A DNA stretch of 64,000 nucleotides from an uncultured Massilia sp. (GTDB lineage: Bacteria; Pseudomonadota; Gammaproteobacteria; Burkholderiales; Burkholderiaceae_D), in assembly GCF_913773735.1 (NCBI RefSeq), contig NZ_CAJYEB010000002.1, positions 62,001-126,000 on the forward strand, in the 5' to 3' direction. Position 1 is the first letter of the stretch; each line of letters opens with the position of its first letter. The position numbers were made by a program, and so were the translations under genes. Below are positions 8,802 through 15,849 of this stretch, one piece after another. The notes under the pieces were generated by a model that searched no databases, was not told the DNA's origin, and saw nothing but the letters and a program-made list of their open reading frames with translations.

Positions 8802-9650
8802 TCAACTGACGGGGGTGTCGGCTTGTTCCACCTCGAGGCTGGCGATGAAGCCGGCGATGGCCTCGAGCACCGGGACCCGGCAGGCGCATTCGGTGCGCCC
8901 GTTCGGATCGCGCAGCTTGGCGGCGGTCACGCGGCGCAGCATGACGGTCACGCCGGACTGCACCAGCTTGTCGCCATAGGCCTGCGCCTCGTCGCGCAGC
9001 GGATCGTCCTCGGCCGAGATGATCAATGCCGGCGGCAGGCTCTTCAGGCGGCTCGACTGCAGCGGCGACGCATACGGATGGCTGCGGTCGGCCGCGTTCG
9101 GCAGGTAGCCGCGGTAGGCCGCCTCGCACTCGCCGACGGCCTTGGCCTGGTCGGAGCAGGTCGGCATCTCGCGCATCGAGCAGGTCGACAGGCCCGGATC
9201 GAGCATCGGCATGATCAGGATCTGGCCGGCCAGCTTGGGCGCGCCGCGGTCGCGCGCCATCAGGGCGCATACGGCGGCGAGGTTGGCGCCGGCCTCGATG
9301 CCGGCCACCAGCATGCGCTTGCCGGTCCAGCCGAGCTTGGTCTTGTTCTTCTTGGCCCACAGCAGCACCGCGTGCGCATCCTCGACCGCCGCCGGGAACG
9401 GCCGCACCGTGGCCAGCGTGTAGGTGGAGGACAGCACCACCGGATAGCCGCTGGCGTCGGCCAGGTGGCGCAGGAACTCGTCCCCGCACTCCAGGTCGCC
9501 GTCGACGAAGCCGCCGCCGTGGAAGAACACGATCAGGACGTCGCGCTTGCCGTCGCTGCCGGCCTTGTACAGGCGCGCGGCCAGCGGACCCTCGGCGCCG
9601 CCGACGTCCAGCTCGCGCACGGCCAGGCCGGCCTGCTGCATCGCGCTCAT
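8802..9650 (-). CDS. Alpha/beta hydrolase fold protein (HSL/acetyl-esterase type), probable pseudoenzyme
   Basis: A 282-aa alpha/beta hydrolase. I place the start at the ATG at 9650, in an ATGA overlap with the small upstream gene and behind GAGGTGA. The oxyanion-hole motif HGGGF and the acid-residue motif DPLRDEAQAYGDKL of the hormone-sensitive lipase family are intact. At the nucleophile elbow, where relatives have GDSAGG, this protein reads AGIEAGANLA, so the Ser is Glu. The C-terminal HGF-type catalytic His region is also absent (VTAAKLRDPNGRTECACRV). The fold is clear and hydrolysis is doubtful; a binding or regulatory role with the efflux operon is an inference. Confidence 0.85.
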   Translation of the reverse strand: MSAMQQAGLAVRELDVGGAEGPLAARLYKAGSDGKRDVLIVFFHGGGFVDGDLECGDEFLRHLADASGYPVVLSSTYTLATVRPFPAAVEDAHAVLLWAKKNKTKLGWTGKRMLVAGIEAGANLAAVCALMARDRGAPKLAGQILIMPMLDPGLSTCSMREMPTCSDQAKAVGECEAAYRGYLPNAADRSHPYASPLQSSRLKSLPPALIISAEDDPLRDEAQAYGDKLVQSGVTVMLRRVTAAKLRDPNGRTECACRVPVLEAIAGFIASLEVEQADTPVS

Positions 9651-9874
9651 TGCTTCACCTCGCTGCATGCCAGCAGCGTGGCCGGACCCGCCGTGGCGGG
9701 CAAGTCTCCCACCACGCGCGGTTCCGATGCCACCACGTGGAACAGGGCGTCATAGCCGCGCGCCTCGGCGCTGGCGGCATGGGCGAACTCGTCGGTAAAG
9801 AGCAAGCCGACCATGGCGACCACGCCGAGCACGAGCCCGAGTGTTGCTGCGACTGTATCCCGTTGCGTGTTCAT
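9647..9874 (-). CDS. Small single-pass membrane protein
   Basis: A 75-aa protein of unknown function. The start at 9874 has GGGAGA six bases upstream. Residues 9-27 (AATLGLVLGVVAMVGLLFT) form one hydrophobic segment, possibly an uncleaved signal anchor, followed by a short polar tail with HVVASEPRVVGDLPATAG. Its stop overlaps the start of the alpha/beta hydrolase gene as ATGA, so the two are almost certainly co-translated. It is the first gene of the minus-strand operon facing the LysR gene. I do not recognise the family. Confidence 0.7.
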   Translation of the reverse strand: MNTQRDTVAATLGLVLGVVAMVGLLFTDEFAHAASAEARGYDALFHVVASEPRVVGDLPATAGPATLLACSEVKQ

Positions 9875-9991
9875 GACCATCTCCCGTGTTCCTGACAATC
9901 TGCTGCTGGCTGAATCGTTTCACATTGAATCATCTACCGTTCCGACACTATAGTCTTCAACTACAATCTAATAAATAGCCCAATTACGAAT

Positions 9992-10017
9992 CGATTGTTC
10001 ATATTTTTGAACAATCG
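9992..10017. promoter_or_regulatory. Perfect 26-bp dyad, candidate LysR operator
   Basis: CGATTGTTCA, six bases (TATTTT), then TGAACAATCG: a perfect 10-bp inverted repeat. It sits about 50 bases before the LysR gene start and about 120 bases before the divergent small-protein/hydrolase operon. A dyad in a shared divergent promoter is where LysR-type regulators bind (T-N11-A-like TTCA...TGAA core). The assignment to this LysR protein is an inference from position. Confidence 0.65.
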
Positions 10018-10066
10018 CTCAGTTTTCCGGACGTCACGGGTTGACGCCCTTTCAAAAGGTTGTGTG

Positions 10067-11008
10067 ATGAACAAACTACAGGCCATGGAAGTCTTCGTGC
10101 AGGTGGTCGACGCGGGCAGCTTCACGCGCGCCGCCGAGATGCTGCAGATGCCGAAGGCCACCGTCTCCACCCTGGTGCAGTCGCTGGAAACGGCGCTGTC
10201 GACCAAGCTGCTGCACCGCACCACGCGCCAGGTCACCGTCACCACCGACGGCGCCGCCTATTACGAGCGCTGCCTGCGCATCCTGTCCGACGTGCGCGAC
10301 GCCGAGGAATCGCTGTCTCGCACGCGGCTCTCGCCCAGCGGCCGGCTGCGCGTGGACGTGCCCACCGGCGTGTCGAGCGAGATCCTGGTGCCGGCCCTGC
10401 CCGCCTTCTTCGAGCGCTATCCGGACATCATGCTCGAACTGGGCAGTTCCGACCGCATCGTCGACCTGGTCGAGGAAGGCGTCGACTGCGCCGTGCGCGG
10501 CGGCGCGCTGGGCGACACCAGCCTGATCGCGCGCCGCGTCGGCGTCGTCAACTTCCTCACCGCCGCCGCGCCCTCCTACCTGGCGCGCCACGGCGTGCCC
10601 CAGCACCCGCGCGACCTCGCGCGGCACCGCTGCGTGAATTATTTCTCCGCCAAGACGGGCAAGCTGTTCGACTGGGACTTCCACCGCGACGGCGAACGCA
10701 TCGAGATACCGATGCGCGGCGTGATCGCCCTGAACGATTCGAACGCCTACATCGAGGCGGGGCTGGCCGGCCTGGGGGTGATCCAGATGACCGACTACCT
10801 GGTCGAGCGCCACGTCGCCAGCGGGCGCATGGTGCAGGTGCTGGCCGACTGGCGCAGCGACCCGCTGCCGCTCCACATCGTGTATCCGCAGAACCGCCAC
10901 CTGTCGGCCAAGGTGCGCGTGTTCGTCGAATGGGTGGCCGAACTGTTCGCCGCCAACCCGTACATGAACGTCGACGCGGTGCCGCGGCGCACCCCGGCCG
11001 CGGCCTGA
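10067..11008 (+). CDS. LysR-family transcriptional regulator
   Basis: A 313-aa LysR regulator. The N-terminal winged helix-turn-helix is MNKLQAMEVFVQVVDAGSFT-RAAEMLQMPKATVSTLVQSLE, followed by the linker helix and a substrate-binding-protein-like effector domain (residues about 90-295). The ATG at 10067 was chosen over the upstream in-frame start because the family starts directly with this helix. The CrgA/AaeR-like subgroup is typical. It is divergent from the small-protein/pseudohydrolase/RND block, separated by a perfect dyad, so it is the likely local regulator of that block and of itself. The effector is unknown. Confidence 0.93.
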   Translation: MNKLQAMEVFVQVVDAGSFTRAAEMLQMPKATVSTLVQSLETALSTKLLHRTTRQVTVTTDGAAYYERCLRILSDVRDAEESLSRTRLSPSGRLRVDVPTGVSSEILVPALPAFFERYPDIMLELGSSDRIVDLVEEGVDCAVRGGALGDTSLIARRVGVVNFLTAAAPSYLARHGVPQHPRDLARHRCVNYFSAKTGKLFDWDFHRDGERIEIPMRGVIALNDSNAYIEAGLAGLGVIQMTDYLVERHVASGRMVQVLADWRSDPLPLHIVYPQNRHLSAKVRVFVEWVAELFAANPYMNVDAVPRRTPAAA

Positions 11009-11062
11009 ACCGCGGGTGTAGAATCGATCGCACAGGCCGCGACGCCGGACAGGAGACAGCGC

Positions 11063-11500
11063 ATGACCCCCACCCGCACCATCGACGTGCTGCTGGCGCA
11101 GTATGCCGACAGCCACCGCCATCCGGCCAACGAACGCATCCACTTCGTCTGCGTGCCGCTGATCATGTTCACGCTGCTGGGCATGCTGTGGAGCCTGCAT
11201 CCGTCGCTCGCGGTCGCCGCCTGCGCGGGGGCGCTGTGCTACTACCTCGGATTGTCGCGCCCGTTCGCGCTGGGCATGCTGGCGCTGGCGCTGGCGATGC
11301 TGGCCGTGCTGGCGCTGATGCCGCCCGCGACGGTGCTGCCGCTGTCGCTCGCCGTCTTCGTCGCCGCCTGGATCGGCCAGTTCATCGGCCACAAGATCGA
11401 AGGCAAGAAACCGTCGTTCTTCGACGACCTGCGTTTCCTGCTGGTCGGTCCGCTGTTCGTGCTCGGCTTCCTGTACCGGCGCCTGCACCTGGCCTATTGA
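11063..11500 (+). CDS. Mpo1-like (DUF962/YGL010w-like) membrane protein
   Basis: A 145-aa protein with four predicted membrane segments. The N-terminal pattern LLAQYADSHRHPANERIHFVCVP matches the Mpo1-like family (H...HPxNxxxHxxGxP), and a second His-containing motif GWIGQFIGHKIEGKKP-like (AWIGQFIGHKIEGKKPSFF) supplies the other metal-ligand histidines. Yeast Mpo1 is an Fe-dependent dioxygenase acting on 2-hydroxy fatty acids; the activity in bacteria is not established. An AGGAGA ribosome site precedes the ATG. It is 54 bases downstream of the LysR gene on the same strand. Confidence 0.85.
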   Translation: MTPTRTIDVLLAQYADSHRHPANERIHFVCVPLIMFTLLGMLWSLHPSLAVAACAGALCYYLGLSRPFALGMLALALAMLAVLALMPPATVLPLSLAVFVAAWIGQFIGHKIEGKKPSFFDDLRFLLVGPLFVLGFLYRRLHLAY

Positions 11501-11571
11501 CGCAGGTCCGGGCCGCGGCGCGCGGCGGGAGTAAGCTGGCCGGGTCCTGCATCCACCTGCCGGAGACGACC

Positions 11572-12060
11572 ATGAAACTCCCCTTTCGCCTTCCCTTGCG
11601 CCTTCCCTTGCACCTTCCCATCCTCCTGCTGTCGCTTCCCGCCGTCCTGCTCGGCGCCTGCGCCGACCCCGGGACCTCCGGCAGCGTCTACGGCAGCTAC
11701 CAGACCATGAACGAACAGGTGGTACGCATGGGCACCGTGGAATCGGTGCGCAACGTCGTCATCGCCAATCCCGACTCGGGCGTGGGCACGATGTCCGGCG
11801 CCGCCCTGGGCGGACTGGCCGGCTCGGCGGCCGGCAGCGGCCGCGGCGAGGCCGCGATGGGCATCCTCGGCGCCGTGGCCGGCGGCATCGTCGGCAACCG
11901 GGTCGAAGGCCAGGTCAACCGCAAGCCGGGCCTGGAGATCACGGTGCGGCTGGACAACGGCGAACTGCGCGCCGTCACCCAGCTGGCGGACGAGGCGTTC
12001 CGGCCGGGCGAGCGCGTGCGCCTGCTGAGCAATGGGTACGCGACCCGGGTGACGCACTAG
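11572..12060 (+). CDS. Glycine-zipper outer-membrane lipoprotein (SlyB/PcP-like)
   Basis: A 162-aa lipoprotein. The leader is unusual: the RLPL motif is repeated (RLPLRLPLHLP) because of a 12-base tandem repeat in the DNA, followed by LLLSLPAVLLGACADP with the lipobox Cys at about residue 31. The middle holds a glycine-zipper 2TM segment (GAALGGLAGSAAGSGRGE, GILGAVAGGIVGN), and the C-terminus has the ITVRLDNGELRAVTQ beta segment of the SlyB/17-kDa surface antigen family. It probably anchors in the outer membrane and helps keep the envelope stable. The start is the ATG at 11572. Confidence 0.88.
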   Translation: MKLPFRLPLRLPLHLPILLLSLPAVLLGACADPGTSGSVYGSYQTMNEQVVRMGTVESVRNVVIANPDSGVGTMSGAALGGLAGSAAGSGRGEAAMGILGAVAGGIVGNRVEGQVNRKPGLEITVRLDNGELRAVTQLADEAFRPGERVRLLSNGYATRVTH

Positions 12061-12099
12061 TCGTGCACTAGCTGAACCGGAATCGCTGGCAGCAACGCC

Positions 12100-12182
12100 G
12101 TCGCCCCGGCGCAGGCCGGGGTCCAATTTGCATGCATCCCGGCAGCGCCAGAAAATTGGGTCCCGGCCTGCGCCGGGACGAC
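12100..12182. repeat. Inverted pair of REP-type palindromes
   Basis: Two 30-base arms (12100-12129 and 12153-12182) are inverted copies of each other with three mismatches. Each contains its own palindrome CCCGGC-GCA-GGCCGGG. This is the usual build of dispersed extragenic REP doublets. It lies between the lipoprotein gene and the EamA gene and could end or protect the upstream transcript. It is unrelated to the GTCAGAGCC repeats around the RAYT gene. Confidence 0.75.
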
Positions 12183-12235
12183 GGTCTAAGGCTGGCGATC
12201 CGATTGCAAACTGTCGCCATCTAATGTCACAGCGG

Positions 12236-12265
12236 CATCGCGAAAGCACGTATACTTTCGCGATG
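12236..12265. promoter_or_regulatory. Perfect inverted repeat over the EamA start codon, with -10-like box
   Basis: CATCGCGAAAG, eight bases (CACGTATA), then CTTTCGCGATG: an 11-bp perfect inverted repeat whose last three bases are the ATG of the EamA gene. The loop runs into TATACT (12251-12256), a good -10 box placed seven bases before the ATG, and no Shine-Dalgarno is visible. A leaderless transcript controlled by a repressor at the dyad, or a start-codon-sequestering hairpin in a longer transcript, are both possible. Confidence 0.5.
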
Positions 12266-13198
12266 CCCTCCTACGCCCTCTTCACCATCGCCTCCCTGAT
12301 CTGGGGATCCACCTTCTGGGCCATCACGCTGCAACTGGGCGAGATCGCGCCCGCGGTATCGGTCGTCTATCGTTTCGCGCTGGCCTCGATGGCGCTGTTC
12401 GCCTGGTGCCTGCTGCGCGGCGACCGCCTGTGGCTGCCCTGGCGCGTGCAGCGCTGGACGCTGCTGCAAGGCTTCTTCACCTTCGGCCTGTCCTACGTCT
12501 GCACCTACAATGCCGAACAATACGTAGTGTCCGCCCTGGTGGCGGTGCTGTTCGCGCTGATGGTGTTCTGGACGCCGATCTGCGCGCGCATCGCCTTCGG
12601 CACGCCGATCCCGCGCCGCACCTGGGGCGCCGGCGCGGCCGCCATGGCCGGCGTGCTGCTGCTGTTCTGGCATCCGATCTGGAACGCGCTGCACGACGTC
12701 AGGCAGGGCGGCCAGGGCCATTTCCTGCTCGGCCTGCTGCTCGGCATCGGCGCCTCGATCGCCAGCTCGGCCGGGTCCATCGTCGTCGGCAAGGTGCGCG
12801 CGCAGTCGGGCAACCTGCTCCTGACCACGGGCTGGTCGATGTTCTGGGGCACGGCCATGGTGGCCGCCTGGTGCCTCGCGACCGGCCAGGAATTCGCGAT
12901 CCCGCGCGCGCCCGGCTACGTCTTCGGCCTGCTGCACCTGGCCATCTTCGGCTCGGTCGTGGCCTTCATCTGCTACTTCACGCTGATCAACCGCATCGGC
13001 TCGAACAGGGCCGTGTACATCGGCGTGATCACGCCCGTGCTGTCGGTCCTGCTATCGATCAAGCTCGAAGGCTACCGCCCCGGCCCGGCCGAATGGCTGG
13101 GCATGGCCGTCTGCCTGGGCAGCGTGGCCTGGGCCATGCGCGGCCCGGCCACGCAACCCGTTTCCGTCCAACTGAACGATCCCATCGAAACACCATGA
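12263..13198 (+). CDS. EamA-family (DMT) transporter
   Basis: A 311-aa inner-membrane protein with ten predicted helices in two EamA repeats. It starts MPSYALFTIASLIWGSTFWAI, the usual first-helix pattern (WGSxF), and the second repeat includes AIFGSVVAFICYFTLINRIG and PVLSVLLSIKLEGYRPG. Family members export amino acids, nucleosides or other metabolites; the substrate cannot be read from the sequence. I chose the ATG at 12263 over the longer frame, which runs back into a REP sequence. Its stop overlaps the next start as ATGA, so it is translated together with the GNAT gene. Confidence 0.92.
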   Translation: MPSYALFTIASLIWGSTFWAITLQLGEIAPAVSVVYRFALASMALFAWCLLRGDRLWLPWRVQRWTLLQGFFTFGLSYVCTYNAEQYVVSALVAVLFALMVFWTPICARIAFGTPIPRRTWGAGAAAMAGVLLLFWHPIWNALHDVRQGGQGHFLLGLLLGIGASIASSAGSIVVGKVRAQSGNLLLTTGWSMFWGTAMVAAWCLATGQEFAIPRAPGYVFGLLHLAIFGSVVAFICYFTLINRIGSNRAVYIGVITPVLSVLLSIKLEGYRPGPAEWLGMAVCLGSVAWAMRGPATQPVSVQLNDPIETP

Positions 13199-13686
13199 CC
13201 ACTGCTACCACTTTCGCCATCCGCCCCGCCACGCCCGCCGACGTCGCCCACATCCACGCCATGATCGTCGAACTGGCCGTGTTCGAAAAACTCGAGCACC
13301 TGGTCGTGGCCACCGAGGCCCTGCTGCACGAAGGCCTGTTCGGCGCGCGGCCGGCCTGCGAGGCCGTGATCGGCGAAGCGGACGGCGAGGTCGTGTGCTT
13401 CGCCCTGTTCTTCCACAATTTCTCGACCTTCCTGACGAAGAAAGGCCTGTACCTGGAAGACCTGTACGTGCGCCAGGCGCATCGCGGCAAGGGCTACGGC
13501 AGCCGCATGCTGCGCCACCTGGCGCGCCTGGCCGTCGAACGCCAGTGCGGCCGCTTCGAATGGTCGGTGCTCGACTGGAATACCCCGGCCATCGATTTCT
13601 ACAAGGCCATGGGCGCGGAAATCCTGCCGGACTGGCGCACCTGCCGCGTCACCGGACCGTCGCTGGCGGCGCTGGCCGGCGACTGA
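13195..13686 (+). CDS. GNAT N-acetyltransferase, diamine/thialysine (SSAT-like) type
   Basis: A 163-aa acetyltransferase. The acetyl-CoA loop is VRQAHRGKGYGSRML (motif A, R/QxxGxG/A), and the segments LEDLYV, EWSVLDWNTPAIDFYKAMGA and the early MIVELAVFEKLEHLV follow the pattern of spermidine/spermine and thialysine N-acetyltransferases. The likely substrate is a polyamine or lysine-like primary amine; this is inferred from subfamily resemblance. The start overlaps the EamA stop (ATGA), which suggests an acetylate-and-export pair. No terminator for the plus strand is seen; the hairpin downstream has its U-run on the other strand. Confidence 0.9.
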   Translation: MTTATTFAIRPATPADVAHIHAMIVELAVFEKLEHLVVATEALLHEGLFGARPACEAVIGEADGEVVCFALFFHNFSTFLTKKGLYLEDLYVRQAHRGKGYGSRMLRHLARLAVERQCGRFEWSVLDWNTPAIDFYKAMGAEILPDWRTCRVTGPSLAALAGD

Positions 13687-13698
13687 GCGCGGCCCACA

Positions 13699-13796
13699 GA
13701 AAAAACCCGCGGGCTGCTGCCTGCAGCGCCGCGGGTGAACCCATTCAGGATGGGGAGGGGAGACTTGAATCCAACGGTTTCAATATAGTCTCCCGG
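13699..13796 (-). ncRNA. Candidate small RNA with terminator
   Basis: Read on the minus strand, this about 98-base stretch has a stem-loop GGGAGACT...AGTCTCCC, a single-stranded CTCCCC segment right after it (the complement of a strong Shine-Dalgarno), and a classic terminator ACCCGCGG...CCGCGGGT followed by six T (13699-13736). A TATATT box lies inside the first stem, so the true 5' end is uncertain and no good -35 is seen. There is no minus-strand gene close upstream for this terminator (the osmoprotectant gene ends at 14200). It is a candidate only. Confidence 0.4.
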
Positions 13797-13973
13797 TTGC
13801 GGCGCGTGCAGATTCCTTACAAATGCTTACGTCGGTAACAGAAAGCCAAATCCTTGCAGGATCACGGCATCTTGCGCGATCTCCAAGCCGCCGTGCGCGC
13901 AGCATCCGGTTGCGTGATCACAAATGCAAGGCCCCGGGGCGCCAAGACAATGTGGCCTCAAGGGGGATATCAC

Positions 13974-14165
13974 ATGAAACCGAGCGACGTGCCACTCGCG
14001 CGAACGATCTGCCGCTGGGCCTACCGGGCCTGGCTGCGTTCCCGCATCGACAACTACACGCGCAGCCTGCACGCCATCGCGGCGCAGCGCGAGAACGACT
14101 TCCACGCGGAGCGCCTGCTGCACCGGGCCATTTCCACCACGCGTTCCAAGCTGCAGTCGCTGTAG
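13974..14165 (+). CDS. Small basic hypothetical protein
   Basis: A 63-aa protein starting at 13974 behind AAGGGGGATATC, a strong ribosome site. It is basic and mostly helical (ICRWAYRAWLRSRIDNYTRSL, QRENDFHAERLLHRAISTTRSKLQSL), with no signal peptide or membrane segment. I do not recognise the family. It stands alone between the candidate sRNA and the convergent osmoprotectant-transport gene. Confidence 0.6.
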   Translation: MKPSDVPLARTICRWAYRAWLRSRIDNYTRSLHAIAAQRENDFHAERLLHRAISTTRSKLQSL

Positions 14166-14199
14166 GCCCTGTAGACCCTGTTATGCCCGCACGTCGCCC

Positions 14200-15774
14200 T
14201 CAGGCGCGGCGGCGCGCCAGCAGGCGTTCGGCCGCCTCGAAGCCCGCCTGGGTCAGCACCGCCAGCAGGGCCGCGGGGATCGCGCCGGCCAGCATCATGT
14301 CGTTGTCGTTCAGCGCCAGTCCGGTCGTGATGCGCTCGCCGAAGCCGCCGGCGCCGATGAAGGCGGCGATGGTGGCCGTGCCCACGCTCATCACGGCGGC
14401 GGTCTTGACGCCGGCCAGGATCACCGGCGCCGCCAGCGGCAGCTCCACCTGGGCCAGCGCCTGCGCGCGCGTCATGCCCAGCGCCAGCGCCGCCGTGCGC
14501 AGGCCGGCCGGCACCTGCAGCAGGCCGGTGCAGGTATTGCGCACGATCGGCAGCAGCGCATAGGCGCACAGCGCCACCAGCGCCGGCACCGTGCCGATGC
14601 GGCCCAGCAGCGGGATCAGCATCGCCAGCAGCGCCAGCGACGGCACCGTCTGCAGCACGCCGGCGACGGCCAGCACGGCCTGGCGCAGGCGCGGCGCCAG
14701 CGCGGCCACGATGCCCAGCGGGATGCCGGCGGCGCAGCCCAGCAGCACCGCCAGTCCCACCAGCAGCAGGTGCTGGCGCGCCAGCGCGCCGAAGCCGTCG
14801 CCGAAGGTCTTGGCCAGCAGGCCGGGGGCTGCGTCGGTGCGCCCAGCGGGCGCCGGCGCGGCGCCTGGATCGGGCTTCGCAGTCTTGTCCTGGCAGTTCA
14901 CGCGCGTGCTGGACGCGTGGACGGCGGCGCCGTCCACCCTGCGATCGGCGCAGGCCAGCCAGTCGCGCGCGATGTCGGCGAACGGCCGGCGGTCGATTTC
15001 CGCCTGCGCATTCATGCCGATCATGTCGTCCGCCTTGATCGTGCCTTCCAGCGCCGCGAGGGCGCGCCAGGCCGCCGGCAGGCGCCGCGGCAGGTCGAGC
15101 CGGTACAGCAGCACCGCGTCGTAGCGCGGGAAATAGGCCCGGTCGTCGTCCAGCACGCGCAGGCCGTACTGGCGGATCTTGGCGTCGGTCGAATAGATGT
15201 CGATGACGTCGACCTGGCGCCGCGCCAGCGCCTCGTAGGCGATGCCGTGGTCCAGGCCGCGCGGCCGTTGCGGCAGGCCGTAGCGCCGCGCCAGGCCCGG
15301 CCAGCCGTCGGCGCGCCCCAGGAATTCGTGCGACAGGCCGATCTTCCAGCCGGGCTGCTGCGCCAGCGCGGACAGGCGCGCGATGCCGGCGTCGCCACGC
15401 ACGGCCAGCGCATAGCCGTTGGAAAAGCCGAGCGGCACCGCGACGCCCAGGCCCAGCGGACGCAGGGCCGCGCGCATCTGCGCGAGCGTGGTCGGCTGCG
15501 GGTTCTTGAGGATCTCCAGGTCGATCGTGCCCAGGTATTCCGGATACACGTCGATCGCGCCCGAGCGCAGCGCGCCCAGCACGATGGCGGTGTTGCCCAG
15601 GCCCTGCCTGTGCTCGGCCGGGCCGGCGCGCCGGGCGGCCTGGGTCAGGATCTCGCCCAGCACGTAGGATTCGGTAAAACGCTTGGAGCCGACGCGCAGC
15701 GGGTCGGCGGCGGCGGCCGGCACGGAAAGCAGGAGGCTGGCCCAAGCGAGCAGCAGCACGGCGAACCTGGTCAT
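14200..15774 (-). CDS. Osmoprotectant-type ABC transporter, binding protein fused to permease
   Basis: A 524-aa fusion. The N-terminal half after a signal peptide (MTRFAVLLLAWASLLLSVPAAAA) is an OpuAC/YehZ-type substrate-binding domain (VGSKRFTESYVLGEIL, GAIDVYPEYLGTI). After a Pro/Ala linker around residue 295, the C-terminal half is a binding-protein-dependent permease with the EAA-loop region LALGMTRAQALAQVELPLAAPVILAG and five to six helices. The start at 15774 has GGAG five bases upstream. Family members import glycine betaine, choline or related compounds. The ATPase subunit is missing here. It follows hutI by 75 bases on the same strand, so a histidine- or urocanate-linked substrate is possible. 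Confidence 0.9.
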   Translation of the reverse strand: MTRFAVLLLAWASLLLSVPAAAADPLRVGSKRFTESYVLGEILTQAARRAGPAEHRQGLGNTAIVLGALRSGAIDVYPEYLGTIDLEILKNPQPTTLAQMRAALRPLGLGVAVPLGFSNGYALAVRGDAGIARLSALAQQPGWKIGLSHEFLGRADGWPGLARRYGLPQRPRGLDHGIAYEALARRQVDVIDIYSTDAKIRQYGLRVLDDDRAYFPRYDAVLLYRLDLPRRLPAAWRALAALEGTIKADDMIGMNAQAEIDRRPFADIARDWLACADRRVDGAAVHASSTRVNCQDKTAKPDPGAAPAPAGRTDAAPGLLAKTFGDGFGALARQHLLLVGLAVLLGCAAGIPLGIVAALAPRLRQAVLAVAGVLQTVPSLALLAMLIPLLGRIGTVPALVALCAYALLPIVRNTCTGLLQVPAGLRTAALALGMTRAQALAQVELPLAAPVILAGVKTAAVMSVGTATIAAFIGAGGFGERITTGLALNDNDMMLAGAIPAALLAVLTQAGFEAAERLLARRRA

Positions 15775-15849
15775 ACGACTCCATCGGGGGATCGGGATGC
15801 GCATGAGGATAACCGATTGCGCCGCATGGCCGCGCGGCGGCGGCGATGC

